The notes under the pieces were generated by a model. The model was not told where the DNA came from. It saw only the letters and a list, made by a program, of their open reading frames with translations, and made no database searches. From Paracoccus aestuarii (GTDB taxonomy: Bacteria; Pseudomonadota; Alphaproteobacteria; Rhodobacterales; Rhodobacteraceae), in contig NZ_CP067169.1 in NCBI RefSeq assembly GCF_028553885.1, forward strand, positions 2,901,001 to 2,965,000: a stretch of DNA of 64,000 nucleotides, given 5' to 3'. Each line of letters starts with the position of its first letter. Position 1 is the stretch's first letter. This document shows, piece by piece, positions 26,946 through 35,860 of the stretch. The position numbers and the translations under genes were made by a program.

Positions 26946-27172
26946 GCTGCTGTCTCATGCTCGTCTTTTGTTGAGAAAAGGATACCGGCGCCAAAGATCC
27001 TGTCCAAGCAAGGGCAGGACCATGGCTGTGTGGGTTGGGATAATCTGCAACAGCTGGTGCGACCAATCGGCGCGCCGAACCTGTAGGCCTGCCGCCACCA
27101 TTATCTCGAACAACCTGCAGACAGCCCGCATGATGACAAGCTCGATCACGCGGCAGTGCCTGACGCCCGGTT

Positions 27173-27712
27173 TCACGCGTAGATCATCACCGGCGTGCGA
27201 GGTTGCAGCATAGCGTAGACGTCTTCGATCTCATCGTCGGTGATCGCGATGCAGCCAGCCGTCCAATCTCTGTTTCTAGGAGCCAGGACACGCCCCTCGG
27301 GGCCTCGGCCATGAAACATGATGTCGCCGCCGGCATCGAGGCCAAACTGCGCGGCATAGGCCTTGTCCCGCTCGTTCGGGTAGGAGATGCCGACCGACAG
27401 GTGGTAGCGGCTGCGTGGATTGAACCTGTCGACGTAATAGAGGCCTTCGGGAGTCTTACCGTCACCCTCGAACTGCTTGTGGCCTATCGGCTGGTTGCCC
27501 AACCCGAAGTCATAGGACCTCATCACCGTTTGTCCGTTGAGCAGGTGCATCCGGCGCTGTGCCTTCTGGACCACGACCTGTGTGACTGGAGGGCCGGCGT
27601 AACGCTTGAACTGAGGAACATCCCCGGATCGGTTATTCGAGCCCGATCTCCCACACGCCGCAAGAGCGGCTATCAACCCTAAAGAGGCGGCGCGTCGGTT
27701 CAGGCTGGTCAT
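27173..27712 (-). CDS. L,D-transpeptidase-like lipoprotein (YkuD family)
   Basis: Protein of 179 residues with a lipoprotein signal (MTSLNRRAASLGLIAALAAC, lipobox LAAC). The YkuD domain shows the conserved His in IMFHGRGP and Cys in WTAGCIAITDDEIEDVY. It resembles the ErfK/YbiS-type enzymes that modify peptidoglycan cross-links. The start at 27712 is chosen because it gives a clean lipobox. It follows the DUF411 gene by about 30 bases. Confidence 0.9.
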   Translation of the reverse strand: MTSLNRRAASLGLIAALAACGRSGSNNRSGDVPQFKRYAGPPVTQVVVQKAQRRMHLLNGQTVMRSYDFGLGNQPIGHKQFEGDGKTPEGLYYVDRFNPRSRYHLSVGISYPNERDKAYAAQFGLDAGGDIMFHGRGPEGRVLAPRNRDWTAGCIAITDDEIEDVYAMLQPRTPVMIYA

Positions 27713-27743
27713 AAGGCAGGCTTCCAAAAAGAGGTTGAAGGAT

Positions 27744-28211
27744 TCAGGCCGCAGAGTAATGGGTGAAGACTTCGCCACTGCCATCCTTGCGGATCAGCAG
27801 GACGTCATAAGCCTCGCGATTGCTTTCAGGCCCCATTCCGGGGCTGCCATAGGGCATGCCTGGCACGGCAAGGCCCCGTGCGTCAGGCCGCTCACGCATC
27901 AGCTTGCGGATGTCGGCAGCAGGAACATGGCCCTCAAGGAAATAGCCGTCGATGGAGCCGGTATGACACGAGGAGACCTCGACGGGCACCCCAAGGTCCA
28001 GCTTATGCTGCATGAGAAGGACGCCAAAACGCTCTTCGTGCGTGACCTCGAAACCGTTCTCCTGCAGGTAGCGGGTCCATTGCTTGCAGCACTCGCAGCC
28101 CGTGCCCTCGACCACGTGGATCAGGGCGGGGCTACTCGAGACGGCCAGATGCGGCAAAGCACTGGCGGCGGCGGCGGCACATAGAAGGGTTCGTCGGGTC
28201 AACAGGGACAC
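27744..28211 (-). CDS. DUF411 metal-binding protein
   Basis: Secreted protein of 155 residues; DUF411 proteins (CopG-like) are linked to copper handling. The signal peptide is MSLLTRRTLLCAAAAASALP. Metal-ligand candidates are the Cys cluster GTGCECCKQW and a later Cys-His (EVSSCHTGSIDGYFLEGHVP). The C-terminal end GMPYGSPGMGP is typical. It lies between an SCO gene and an L,D-transpeptidase gene. Confidence 0.9.
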   Translation of the reverse strand: MSLLTRRTLLCAAAAASALPHLAVSSSPALIHVVEGTGCECCKQWTRYLQENGFEVTHEERFGVLLMQHKLDLGVPVEVSSCHTGSIDGYFLEGHVPAADIRKLMRERPDARGLAVPGMPYGSPGMGPESNREAYDVLLIRKDGSGEVFTHYSAA

Positions 28212-28214
28212 GGC

Positions 28215-28841
28215 CTATACCTCTCGTTCCATCGCGCGTCGAATTTTCGGCACCGCGAATTTCGGGTCGTCGTGCAGGTCTATGATACTCGACAAGCGCC
28301 CGTCCGGCCCGAACACCATGACACCGGCGGTGTGATCCACCGTGTAATCGCCATCGTCCCGAGGAACGCGGCGATAGGTGGCGTTGAAGTCATCGGCTGC
28401 TTTGGCAACTTCGTCAGGAGCTCCGGTCAAGCCGCTGATGCGAGGATCGAAGTTCGACAGGTAGTCGGCCAGCACCTCGGGCGTGTCGCGTTCGGGATCG
28501 ACGGAGACAAGGTGAACGGCCAGCCCGTCCGCATCTGGGCCAAGTTCCTCCAGCCAATCGCTGATGTTCAGCAAGGTCATCGGGCAGACATCGGGACACC
28601 AGGTGAAGCCGAAGAAGACAAGGCTGGTCTGGCCGATCCAGCTTTGAGGGCTGACCGGCTCACCTTTGTGGCTGGTGAGTTGCCAGGACATCGTTCCTAG
28701 ATTGGCCCCTCGGGTGCCAACAGTCTCAGTGACCTGCTGTTGCCAAGGCAGATCCCCACTGCGCCAAGCGCCGACAGCCAGCATGAAGCCGACCGCCGCA
28801 ACCATTCCGGCGCCGCCAAGGATCAGAGCGCCTCTTCGCAT
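28215..28841 (-). CDS. SCO1/SenC-family copper protein (second copy)
   Basis: Thioredoxin-fold, membrane-anchored protein of 208 residues that delivers Cu to the CuA site of cytochrome oxidase or reduces its cysteines. It has an N-terminal TM anchor, the CxxxC motif in FTWCPDVCPMT and the distal His in YTVDHTAGVMV. Its start overlaps the end of the PCuAC gene by 19 bases. Confidence 0.93.
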   Translation of the reverse strand: MRRGALILGGAGMVAAVGFMLAVGAWRSGDLPWQQQVTETVGTRGANLGTMSWQLTSHKGEPVSPQSWIGQTSLVFFGFTWCPDVCPMTLLNISDWLEELGPDADGLAVHLVSVDPERDTPEVLADYLSNFDPRISGLTGAPDEVAKAADDFNATYRRVPRDDGDYTVDHTAGVMVFGPDGRLSSIIDLHDDPKFAVPKIRRAMEREV

Positions 28842-29299
28842 GCAGCCTCCCGCGCGCGCAGAGGCAGAACCGCAGTGTCAATCGTGACCGGACCAGACTT
28901 CTCGAAAAGTAGCGTGACAGGAAAGGTCGTTCCCTCCACGAGCTCGGTTTGCAGATCCATGAGCATCCCGTGATAGCCGCCGGGCTCAAGGCTTACCGCG
29001 TCGATAGGGGCAATCACGATCTGTTCGACATACGACATGCGGGCCGCGCCGTTCTCCACCACCGTTTCGTGGAGCATGGGCACGTCCGCAACAGGAGTTT
29101 CGATGCCCATGAGACGCTCCTCGGAGCCGTCGTTGCGGACGGTGACGTAGAACACGGCGGGCCGTTCCGTCCCGATGGTGGCGCGCGACCAGGCGGCGCT
29201 GACTGTAACGTTGCCCTGAGTAACCTCGACACACTCGGCGAAGGCGGTAGCAGGCAGGATGGCGGCGAGCACGAATGCTGCGGCAGTGGAGTTCATCAT
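28823..29299 (-). CDS. PCu(A)C-type periplasmic copper chaperone
   Basis: Secreted Cu(I) chaperone of 158 residues (signal peptide ends AFAEC). The H-M copper site is visible as MLHETVVENGAARM (His and Met) and PGGYHGMLMDL (His and Met). PCuAC works together with SCO proteins to load cytochrome c oxidase CuA, and both neighbours are SCO genes. The C-terminus lacks a long His-rich tail. Confidence 0.93.
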   Translation of the reverse strand: MMNSTAAAFVLAAILPATAFAECVEVTQGNVTVSAAWSRATIGTERPAVFYVTVRNDGSEERLMGIETPVADVPMLHETVVENGAARMSYVEQIVIAPIDAVSLEPGGYHGMLMDLQTELVEGTTFPVTLLFEKSGPVTIDTAVLPLRAREAACEEAL

Positions 29300-29300
29300 G

Positions 29301-29882
29301 TCAGAGGCGTTCCTTCAGATCAGCGGTGATGTCGTCGGCCGGCGTGCCATACTCGAACTGGCGCAACCAATCCCCGCGCGGACCAAGCAGGTAAAGGCTG
29401 GAGCTGTGCGACATGGTGTAGCCCCCCGGCGCCGAGGCATCCTCATGTCTCTCGCTGAAAACCTTGAAGCTGCCGACGGCAGCCTGCGTGGCCGCCTCGT
29501 CTCCGGCCAGCCCCAGAATGCTGGGATGAAATGCTGAAAGATACTTACCAAGGCCGCTTTCCCGGTCTCGCGCCGGATCGACCGAGATAAAGACTGGCTG
29601 CACCTCCGCCGCCTCCGGCCCGAGGTCATCCATGACCTGCGCGACTTCGGCCATGGTGGTCGGACAGATGTCCGGACAGTTGGTGAAGCCAAAGAAAACC
29701 AGAACATGCTTGCCCCGGAAGTCCTCCGCCGTGTGAAGCGTCCCCGCCTCATCCGGCAAGGAAAACTCCGGCTTGAACGCAGCGGCTCGCTCCTGCCGAT
29801 CCGCCCGCCAGAGCAGCACGCTCACACCAACGAGTGACACCGCCACGGCGACCCACAACGCAATCCTGATGTTCTTCAGCAT
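29301..29882 (-). CDS. SCO1/SenC-family copper protein (first copy)
   Basis: Membrane-anchored thioredoxin-fold protein of 193 residues with one N-terminal TM, the CxxxC motif in FTNCPDICPTT and distal His in GGYTMSHSSSLYLLG. It is one base upstream of the PCuAC gene, so the two are surely co-transcribed. The start at 29882 (MLKNIR) places the TM at the N-terminus. Confidence 0.93.
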   Translation of the reverse strand: MLKNIRIALWVAVAVSLVGVSVLLWRADRQERAAAFKPEFSLPDEAGTLHTAEDFRGKHVLVFFGFTNCPDICPTTMAEVAQVMDDLGPEAAEVQPVFISVDPARDRESGLGKYLSAFHPSILGLAGDEAATQAAVGSFKVFSERHEDASAPGGYTMSHSSSLYLLGPRGDWLRQFEYGTPADDITADLKERL

Positions 29883-29968
29883 TCCGATATCCCATCCTTG
29901 TGGGGGCCCTAGCACCTCTAGCCACATGAGGTTCAAGCGGCTTCAGGTGTCCTCACAGCTTTGTTAGT

Positions 29969-30619
29969 TCATCTGATCTCGGCCACAGCGTTTCTGACGG
30001 CCGCGCTCAAAGTGTCAAAATTGAGGTTGGTGAGCGGTCGGCCATCCAGGAAGAAGGTTGGCGTGGCGCGCACGCCGAGCTCCTGAAGATCAGCCACATC
30101 CTGATTCAGTATGGCGGTCGTATCTGGATGAAGCCGGTCCGACCGTGCCCTCTCCAGATCCAAGCCCACTGCGCCCGCGACGCGCCAGGCAAGGCCGAGA
30201 TCGGGCGCGCCATGATTGGCCCACTCCGGCTGCTTCTCGAACAAGGCATCCAGGACCGGCTCGAACTTGTCCTGCCGACGAGCGGCCTCAAGAATACGCA
30301 CTGCCTCGTCCGAGCCTTCGTGGAAGGGCGTGTAGCGCAGCACGATCCGCAACTGCGTCGGATACTGCTGGCGCAGATCCTCGATCACCGGGTGGAAAGC
30401 ACGGCAGGCCTCGCAGGAAGGGTCGAAGAACTCCACCAGCGTCACCGGCGCCTCCGCAGGCCCCAGAATGGGCGAATTTGGGCGGACCAGCGCCTCCGGG
30501 TTCTGCGTCACGGCAGCCGCGGCGGCTGCTTCTTCCTGCTGACGCAGATACCAAGCACCACCACCAAACACGGCAAGAGCGGCGGCAGACGTTCCCAGCA
30601 ACACAGCACGGCGGTTCAT
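29969..30619 (-). CDS. dsbA: DsbA-family disulfide oxidoreductase, membrane-anchored
   Basis: Periplasmic thiol oxidase of 216 residues with an N-terminal anchor (MNRRAVLLGTSAAALAVFGG), redox motif C-E-A-C in FFDPSCEACRAF and cis-Pro region VRATPTFFLDG. Its ATG overlaps the dsbB stop (ATGA at 30616-30619), a direct sign that it is re-oxidised by that DsbB. It may serve extracytoplasmic Cys proteins in this cluster. Confidence 0.93.
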   Translation of the reverse strand: MNRRAVLLGTSAAALAVFGGGAWYLRQQEEAAAAAAVTQNPEALVRPNSPILGPAEAPVTLVEFFDPSCEACRAFHPVIEDLRQQYPTQLRIVLRYTPFHEGSDEAVRILEAARRQDKFEPVLDALFEKQPEWANHGAPDLGLAWRVAGAVGLDLERARSDRLHPDTTAILNQDVADLQELGVRATPTFFLDGRPLTNLNFDTLSAAVRNAVAEIR

Positions 30620-31056
30620 GGGCGAGATCCTTTCACGTTCAGAAGGCAGAGGCCGATCAGAGAAAAAGCCGCAACCGAGAGGTAGGGGATTGGCAGACCG
30701 AGGATCGTCATCTGCGCCTTGTCGGAACAGGACGGGCCAGTCTGAGTGCAGGGGGTAATAGTCTCGGGGATCAGGCCCATGTAGAGGCCGGAGTGCCAGA
30801 CCGCGAGAGCAAGCCCGACAATGACAAGCGGCAGGGCGTAGGCACGCGCCGCGACATCGCTCCGCCACAGGGCCACAGCCAAAATGACTGTCAGCGGGAA
30901 CATGGCGATGCGCTGATACCAGCACAGGACGCAGGGCATCTGGCCTAGGACTTCGCCGATAAACAAGGCGCCAAGGGTCGCGGTCAGGGCGATCAGGAAA
31001 GCCGCCAGCAGGGTAAGCTCGTCCCGGGTCACACGGCTTGTCTTAGTTGCGGTCAA
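30616..31056 (-). CDS. dsbB: DsbB-family disulfide bond formation protein
   Basis: Four-TM membrane protein of 146 residues that passes electrons from DsbA to quinone. The two cysteine pairs are visible: PCVLCWYQRIAMFP (CxxC in the first loop) and ITPCTQTGPSCSDK (second loop). The adjacent dsbA is the partner. Its start overlaps the end of lspA. Confidence 0.93.
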   Translation of the reverse strand: MTATKTSRVTRDELTLLAAFLIALTATLGALFIGEVLGQMPCVLCWYQRIAMFPLTVILAVALWRSDVAARAYALPLVIVGLALAVWHSGLYMGLIPETITPCTQTGPSCSDKAQMTILGLPIPYLSVAAFSLIGLCLLNVKGSRP

Positions 31057-31525
31057 GAAGCGGCTCCTTGCGGCCTGTGGTAAACATGGCGATGAGAATG
31101 ATCAGCGCGCCGAGCGTGATCGCGATATCGGCCCCATTGAAGGTGGGCCAATGCCAGTCACGCCAGTAGAGGCTCAGGAAGTCAGTCACGGCACCCTGCC
31201 GCAACCGGTCGATGATGTTGCCAAGGGCGCCGCCCACGATCAGGGCAAGGCCGGTGCGCTCAAAGCGATTGTCGCTGCGAAACGCCATAACGGCAAAGAT
31301 CAGGGCAAGTGCGCTCGTCAGCGCCGCCATGAGCAAGGGCCTGCCCTCCATGAGGTTCGACATCATGCCGAAGCTGGCGCCTTCGTTAAAGCTGAGCGCA
31401 AGATCGAGGCCCGGTAGAACCGGCAGGACCTGACCTGGAGAGATTAGTGACAGCACCACGGCCTTCGTGGCCTGATCTACCAGCGCCGTGGCTGCGATTC
31501 CGAAAATGGTCAGAGCAGCCTTCAA
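31043..31525 (-). CDS. lspA: Lipoprotein signal peptidase (signal peptidase II)
   Basis: Aspartic membrane protease of 160 residues that cleaves prolipoproteins. Four TMs and the catalytic Asp pair are visible in GNIIDRLRQGAVTDFL and FNGADIAITLG. This is probably a second, accessory LspA: such genes often follow heavy-metal P-type ATPases, as PbrC does in lead-resistance operons. It overlaps the ICMT-like gene by four bases. Confidence 0.94.
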   Translation of the reverse strand: MKAALTIFGIAATALVDQATKAVVLSLISPGQVLPVLPGLDLALSFNEGASFGMMSNLMEGRPLLMAALTSALALIFAVMAFRSDNRFERTGLALIVGGALGNIIDRLRQGAVTDFLSLYWRDWHWPTFNGADIAITLGALIILIAMFTTGRKEPLLDRN

Positions 31526-32145
31526 CTTGAGGTTCTCCTGTGAAAGCCGATCCAGCGCGGCACGGTCGCCAGATAACGGCTGTAGTCTGCGCCAAGCGCC
31601 TGCTTCAACTCACGTTCCTCTGAGCGGATCTGCGTGGCCGCAGACCAGAGGAAAAGCAGCGGCGCAAGAAGTGTCGGAACAGCCGGGATCGCAGGAGTAA
31701 CTCCCGTCAACAGAATGAACTGTCCCAGAAAGGTCGGATTGCGGCTGAAGCGGTAAAGCCCGCCCGAAACCAGAGCCCCTGTTGCACCCTCGGCCACACC
31801 GACACGCCACGATGAGCCCATGGACATCTGTGCGGCAAAAGCAAGCATTGCGCCGGCTGCTGCAAGAACAGCACCTGCGGCCCCCACCAGCTGATACCGG
31901 CCTTCAGTCCAAAGCGGGTCCAGCTTGTGCAGCGCCGGAAAGGCCAGCCATAGCAGCGGCCCAAGAAGCGCCAGCGCAAACGCAAGGCGAAAACCGAATG
32001 CGGCAAGGCGCTCGAGCCCCCGCGCTCGTCCAAACAGCCAGACTGGCCGCCCGGCGGCACGTGCGGCCTCGGCCGTTCCCCAGGCAAAGGCCGTCAGATA
32101 CATCGCCACGACACCAAGGCCGATCCATCCACCCTGTCCGAGCAT
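31522..32145 (-). CDS. Isoprenylcysteine carboxyl methyltransferase-like membrane protein
   Basis: Integral membrane protein of 207 residues in the ICMT/PEMT superfamily: five or six TMs and the C-terminal SAM-binding pattern GLYRFSRNPTFLGQF with SEERELKQALGADYSRY. Bacterial members are of unknown substrate. It starts one base after the P-type ATPase stop and overlaps lspA, so it belongs to the metal operon. Confidence 0.85.
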   Translation of the reverse strand: MLGQGGWIGLGVVAMYLTAFAWGTAEAARAAGRPVWLFGRARGLERLAAFGFRLAFALALLGPLLWLAFPALHKLDPLWTEGRYQLVGAAGAVLAAAGAMLAFAAQMSMGSSWRVGVAEGATGALVSGGLYRFSRNPTFLGQFILLTGVTPAIPAVPTLLAPLLFLWSAATQIRSEERELKQALGADYSRYLATVPRWIGFHRRTSS

Positions 32146-32146
32146 C

Positions 32147-34378
32147 TCAAGCCTCCCGGGCAGGGTTGAAGGCCAGCAGCCGCAGGGCGTTCAGCGTGAC
32201 CAGGACGGTCGCGCCGGTATCGGCCAGAATGGCGATCCAGAGGCCGGTGATGCCAAGGATCGTCGTCACGAGGAACACCGCCTTCAGTCCGAGCGCCAGC
32301 GCCACGTTCTGCGTGATGTTGCCCATTGTCGCCCGGGCCAGCCGGATCAGCGCGGGGACGTCGGTTACGCGGTTGCGCAGGATCGCCCCGTCGGCAGTCT
32401 CCAGCGCGACATCCGTGCCTGATCCCATTGCGATGCCAACTTGGGCCTCTTTCAAGGCAGGGGCGTCATTGATGCCGTCACCGATCATCATCACGCTGCC
32501 CTTGCCGTTCAGCTCACCGATCGCGGCCAGCTTGTCCTCGGGCATCATCCCGGCCCGGAAGCCGATCCCAAGCCCTCCCGCGATGGCGGCCGCGGTGCGG
32601 GCGTTGTCGCCGGTCAGCATGGTCGCGCCCACACTCATGGCGTCCAGTTGCCGGATGGCCTCGGCCGCATCACCCCGCGGCTCGTCCCGCAGGGCGATCA
32701 GCCCCAGGGGCCGGCCCTCACGATAGACGGCGACAACCGTCTTGCCCTCGTCCTCCAGCGTGACTGCCCGAGGCAGGGCCGCGTCATCCATCCCACCGAC
32801 ATCGGCGGCATGAGAGGGTGAGGCAACCCAGGCCAGCGCCCCGTCCACGGTGGCTTCAACACCACGTCCGGGCAGCGCCCGGGCATTGCGCGCCTCCGGC
32901 ACCGGCACGGCGGCAGCTTCTGCGCGTCGCAGGATCGCCAGCGCCAGAGGGTGGCTTGAGCCGGCTTCCACGCCGGCGGCGACTGCCAGCAACTGAGCCT
33001 CGTTCACGCCCGGGGCGGGAAGCAGGTCGGTGACCACCGGAACGCCAAGCGTCAGGGTGCCGGTCTTGTCGAAAGCCACATGCGTAACCTTCGCTGCCGC
33101 CTCGATGACGGAACCGCCCTTCATCAGCAGCCCCCGCTTCGAGCCTGCCGACAGTGCCGAGGCGATGGAGGCCGGAACCGAGATCACCAGCGCACAGGGG
33201 CAGCCGATCAGCAGCAGCGCCAGGCCGCGATAGATCCAAGTGGTCCAGTCCTGTCCGAAAGCGAGCGGCGGCACCACGATCACCAAGGCCGACAGCGCGA
33301 CGATGGCCGGCATGTAGATGCGCGAGAAGCGGTCGATGAAGCGCTCGGTGGGCGCACGAGCCTCCTCGGCCTCTTCGACCAGGCGGATGATGCGGGCGAT
33401 GGTGTTGTCGCTCGGTTCGCGGGTGACGCGGACACGCAAGGCGGCCTCGGTATTGATTGAGCCGGCGAAGACTGGATCGCAAACGGTTCGGGTCGCCGGC
33501 ACGCTTTCACCGGTCACCGGGCTTTCATCGACGCCGCTGGTGCCGTCGATGATTTTGCCATCCGCAGGAATACGGTCGCCGGGGCGGACAAGCACGGTCT
33601 GCCCGATCTGCAGGCTGTCGGCGGGAATGGCCCGTGTGCGACCGGCCACCTCCAAGAGCGCAGTCTTCGGCACCAGATTAGCCAAAGCCCGGATGCCCTG
33701 CCGGGCCTTCCCCGCCGCGACACCCTCAAGCACCTCTCCCACGGCGAAGAGGAAGACGACCAAGGCCGCTTCCTCGGCCGCACCGATCAGCAGCGCGCCC
33801 CCGGCAGCGATGGTCATCAGACCCTCAATCGTGAAGGGCTGACCCATACGCAATGCTTCGTTGGCGCGTTTCGCCACCGGCGCTACGCCGATCAGGCACG
33901 CCGCGACGAAGGCCCAGTATCCGACCTCGACAGAAGTAAGCAATTCGATCAGCCAAGCGATCGCGAGCAACGCACCCGTCAGGATAACAAGCCGCCCCTT
34001 CGCCGTCTGGTGCCAGGCCTTGTCCTGCAGAGCTGGTGTCGCATCGCGGGCTGGAGCACGCAAGTCGGGATCATCGGCCGCGCCATCCTCTGCCCGAGGG
34101 ACCGGACCTTCATCCGGCAGCACAAAAGCCTTCTTGCGCGGCGCCTGCTGCCCCTTTGGTGCTATCCCGAAGCCCAGCTTGCGGACCGTGCCTTCAATGG
34201 CCTTGGGTTCGCTGCTGCCCGGCACCAAATTCAGCGACAGCCGTTCCGTCATCAGCGCCACCTTGACGTCGCTGACCCCCGGCAGCCGCTCGACCGCCCG
34301 CACCACCTTCGTCGTGCAGGCCGCGCAGTCCATGCCGGTCACCGTCCATTCACGCCGCTCTGCTGTTTCCGCTGCCAT
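32147..34378 (-). CDS. Zn/Cd/Pb-exporting P1B-type ATPase
   Basis: Heavy-metal efflux ATPase of 743 residues (ZntA/CadA/PbrA type). Domains: N-terminal HMA with GMDCAACT (about 15-22), a Cys-poor linker, TM pairs, the transmembrane metal site CPC (393-395), the phosphorylation site DKTGTLT (437-443) and MIGDGINDAPAL near the C-terminus. The start at 34378 leaves a 30-40 nt leader after the MerR-type promoter; an ATG at 34408 would be almost at the transcription start. It heads the minus-strand metal operon. Confidence 0.94.
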   Translation of the reverse strand: MAAETAERREWTVTGMDCAACTTKVVRAVERLPGVSDVKVALMTERLSLNLVPGSSEPKAIEGTVRKLGFGIAPKGQQAPRKKAFVLPDEGPVPRAEDGAADDPDLRAPARDATPALQDKAWHQTAKGRLVILTGALLAIAWLIELLTSVEVGYWAFVAACLIGVAPVAKRANEALRMGQPFTIEGLMTIAAGGALLIGAAEEAALVVFLFAVGEVLEGVAAGKARQGIRALANLVPKTALLEVAGRTRAIPADSLQIGQTVLVRPGDRIPADGKIIDGTSGVDESPVTGESVPATRTVCDPVFAGSINTEAALRVRVTREPSDNTIARIIRLVEEAEEARAPTERFIDRFSRIYMPAIVALSALVIVVPPLAFGQDWTTWIYRGLALLLIGCPCALVISVPASIASALSAGSKRGLLMKGGSVIEAAAKVTHVAFDKTGTLTLGVPVVTDLLPAPGVNEAQLLAVAAGVEAGSSHPLALAILRRAEAAAVPVPEARNARALPGRGVEATVDGALAWVASPSHAADVGGMDDAALPRAVTLEDEGKTVVAVYREGRPLGLIALRDEPRGDAAEAIRQLDAMSVGATMLTGDNARTAAAIAGGLGIGFRAGMMPEDKLAAIGELNGKGSVMMIGDGINDAPALKEAQVGIAMGSGTDVALETADGAILRNRVTDVPALIRLARATMGNITQNVALALGLKAVFLVTTILGITGLWIAILADTGATVLVTLNALRLLAFNPAREA

Positions 34379-34417
34379 TTTGCATCCCGCCCAAGCTCTT
34401 TCCTTCATTGAGCCCGG

Positions 34418-34448
34418 AAGATAGGATCTCTAGCAACTAGAGGTTCAA
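34418..34448 (-). promoter_or_regulatory. MerR-family operator/promoter for the P-type ATPase operon
   Basis: On the minus strand a -35 TTGAAC (34448-34443) and a -10 TATCTT (34423-34418) are separated by 19 bp, the long spacer typical of MerR-activated promoters. The spacer contains the perfect dyad CTCTAG-N3-CTAGAG (34428-34442), very like CadR/PbrR operators. The regulator gene begins 11 bases beyond on the other strand. Confidence 0.88.
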
Positions 34449-34458
34449 GAGGTTTCTC

Positions 34459-34914
34459 ATGCTGAGCATTGGAAAACTGAGCGCGGCCACCGGCGTGAAG
34501 GTGCCGACCATCCGTTACTACGAAGAGATCGGCCTGCTGCCGGAGGCGGAACGCAGTGCGGGCAACCAGCGGCTCTACAGGAAGGAACACCAGGAAAGGC
34601 TGGCCTTCGTCCGCCATAGCCGCGAGCTGGGCTTTCCGCTCGATGACATCCGGGAGCTGCTCAGCCTGTCGGACCGACCCGACATGTCCTGTGCGGCAGC
34701 CGATGTCATCGCCAGCCGTCAGCTCGCAGCCGTCAAGGACCGCATTGCGCGGCTCCAGGCCTTGCAGCAGGAACTGGAGCGCATGCTGGCACGCTGTGCT
34801 CACGGCACGATCTCGGACTGCAAGGTCATAGAGGTCCTGAGCAACCACGAGAACTGCATCCATGCAGATCATGGCGAAGGCTGCCACTCCATGCATCCGG
34901 GGCACGACGGCTGA
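34459..34914 (+). CDS. MerR-family heavy-metal regulator (CadR/PbrR-like)
   Basis: Activator of 151 residues. The N-terminal HTH (IGKLSAATGVKVPTIRYYEEIGLL) is followed by a dimerisation helix and metal-ligand cysteines: Cys in MSCAAADVIA and RCAHGTISDCKVIEVL, plus a Cys/His-rich tail (CIHADHGEGCHSMHPGHDG) as in CadR of pseudomonads. Cd(II), Pb(II) or Zn(II) is therefore the likely inducer. It faces the P-type ATPase across a shared operator. Confidence 0.93.
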   Translation: MLSIGKLSAATGVKVPTIRYYEEIGLLPEAERSAGNQRLYRKEHQERLAFVRHSRELGFPLDDIRELLSLSDRPDMSCAAADVIASRQLAAVKDRIARLQALQQELERMLARCAHGTISDCKVIEVLSNHENCIHADHGEGCHSMHPGHDG

Positions 34915-34915
34915 C

Positions 34916-35860
34916 ATGCGGAAAATCCTTGGCTTCATTGAGAACAACCTGTTGCTTCTGGCTGTTCTCACGGCCGCTCTCGGCTTGCTGGTGCCGTCCG
35001 TCGGCATCGCGCTGGAGACCGGCATCGGCCCACTTCTCGCCCTTCTGATGCTGGTCATCAGTCTGACCTTCGACGCCAAGGCCGTGCAGATCGTGTTCCG
35101 CAAGCCGGGCCGGCAGCTCTGGGCGATCGGCCTCGTCTACGGCCCGATGTCGCTGGCAGGCTGGCTGACCGGCCGCGCCTTCTTCGGCAGCGGACCGTTG
35201 GCCGCGGGCCAGACGCTGGTGGGGATGCTTCCGGCCGATGTCTCCGCGCCGCTGCTGGTTCTGCTTGCCCGTGGCAATGTGGCTCTCGCTGCCGTGCTGA
35301 ACGTGGTGAATACCGCGCTTTCGCCCTTCATCATCCCGTTCCTCTTCCTTTGGATGACCGGGATCGAGTTGATGGTGCCGGTTCTCGCCGTGGTGAGCGA
35401 GCTGGTTCTGATCGTGGTGGTGCCGACCGTGATCGGTGTCTGGTTGCGGACACGCTTTCCGGAAGGCGCATCGCACTTGGACTTTGCTTGGCCTGCACTC
35501 GGCTCGGTCCTTTATCTTCTGCTTCTGCTGGCGGTCGTCGGGCCGAACGCCGAAACCATTCTCGGCTACGGCTGGTATTCGCTCGTGATCGCACTGGCGG
35601 CCCTTGCCCTGAACCTGATCGGCTACGCCGTCGGCATGACAGCCAGGATCTTCACGAAGGACCGGGGAGAGCTGATCGCCTACCTGTTCACCTGCAGCAA
35701 GAAGGAATTCAGCATCGCCGCGGCCTTCGTTGCAGCCTCCGGCCTGCCTTCCGAGATCGCCGTGCCGGCCGCGTTCTTCGCCGTGATCCAGATGATCACG
35801 TCACCGATCGCAGCGAAGCTCCTTGCGGCGCAAGAGCAAGTGCAGGCGGCGTCTGCATGA
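34916..35860 (+). CDS. BASS-family (bile acid:sodium symporter / ArsB-3-like) transporter
   Basis: Integral membrane protein of 314 residues with about ten TMs, of the bile-acid symporter fold. Landmarks are VISLTFDAKAVQ, GQTLVGMLPADVSAPLLVLLARGNVALAAVLNVV and TCSKKEFSIAAAFVAASGLP. It begins one base after the MerR stop, so it is co-transcribed with the regulator. Whether it moves a metal(loid) oxyanion or an organic anion is not shown by sequence. Confidence 0.85.
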   Translation: MRKILGFIENNLLLLAVLTAALGLLVPSVGIALETGIGPLLALLMLVISLTFDAKAVQIVFRKPGRQLWAIGLVYGPMSLAGWLTGRAFFGSGPLAAGQTLVGMLPADVSAPLLVLLARGNVALAAVLNVVNTALSPFIIPFLFLWMTGIELMVPVLAVVSELVLIVVVPTVIGVWLRTRFPEGASHLDFAWPALGSVLYLLLLLAVVGPNAETILGYGWYSLVIALAALALNLIGYAVGMTARIFTKDRGELIAYLFTCSKKEFSIAAAFVAASGLPSEIAVPAAFFAVIQMITSPIAAKLLAAQEQVQAASA

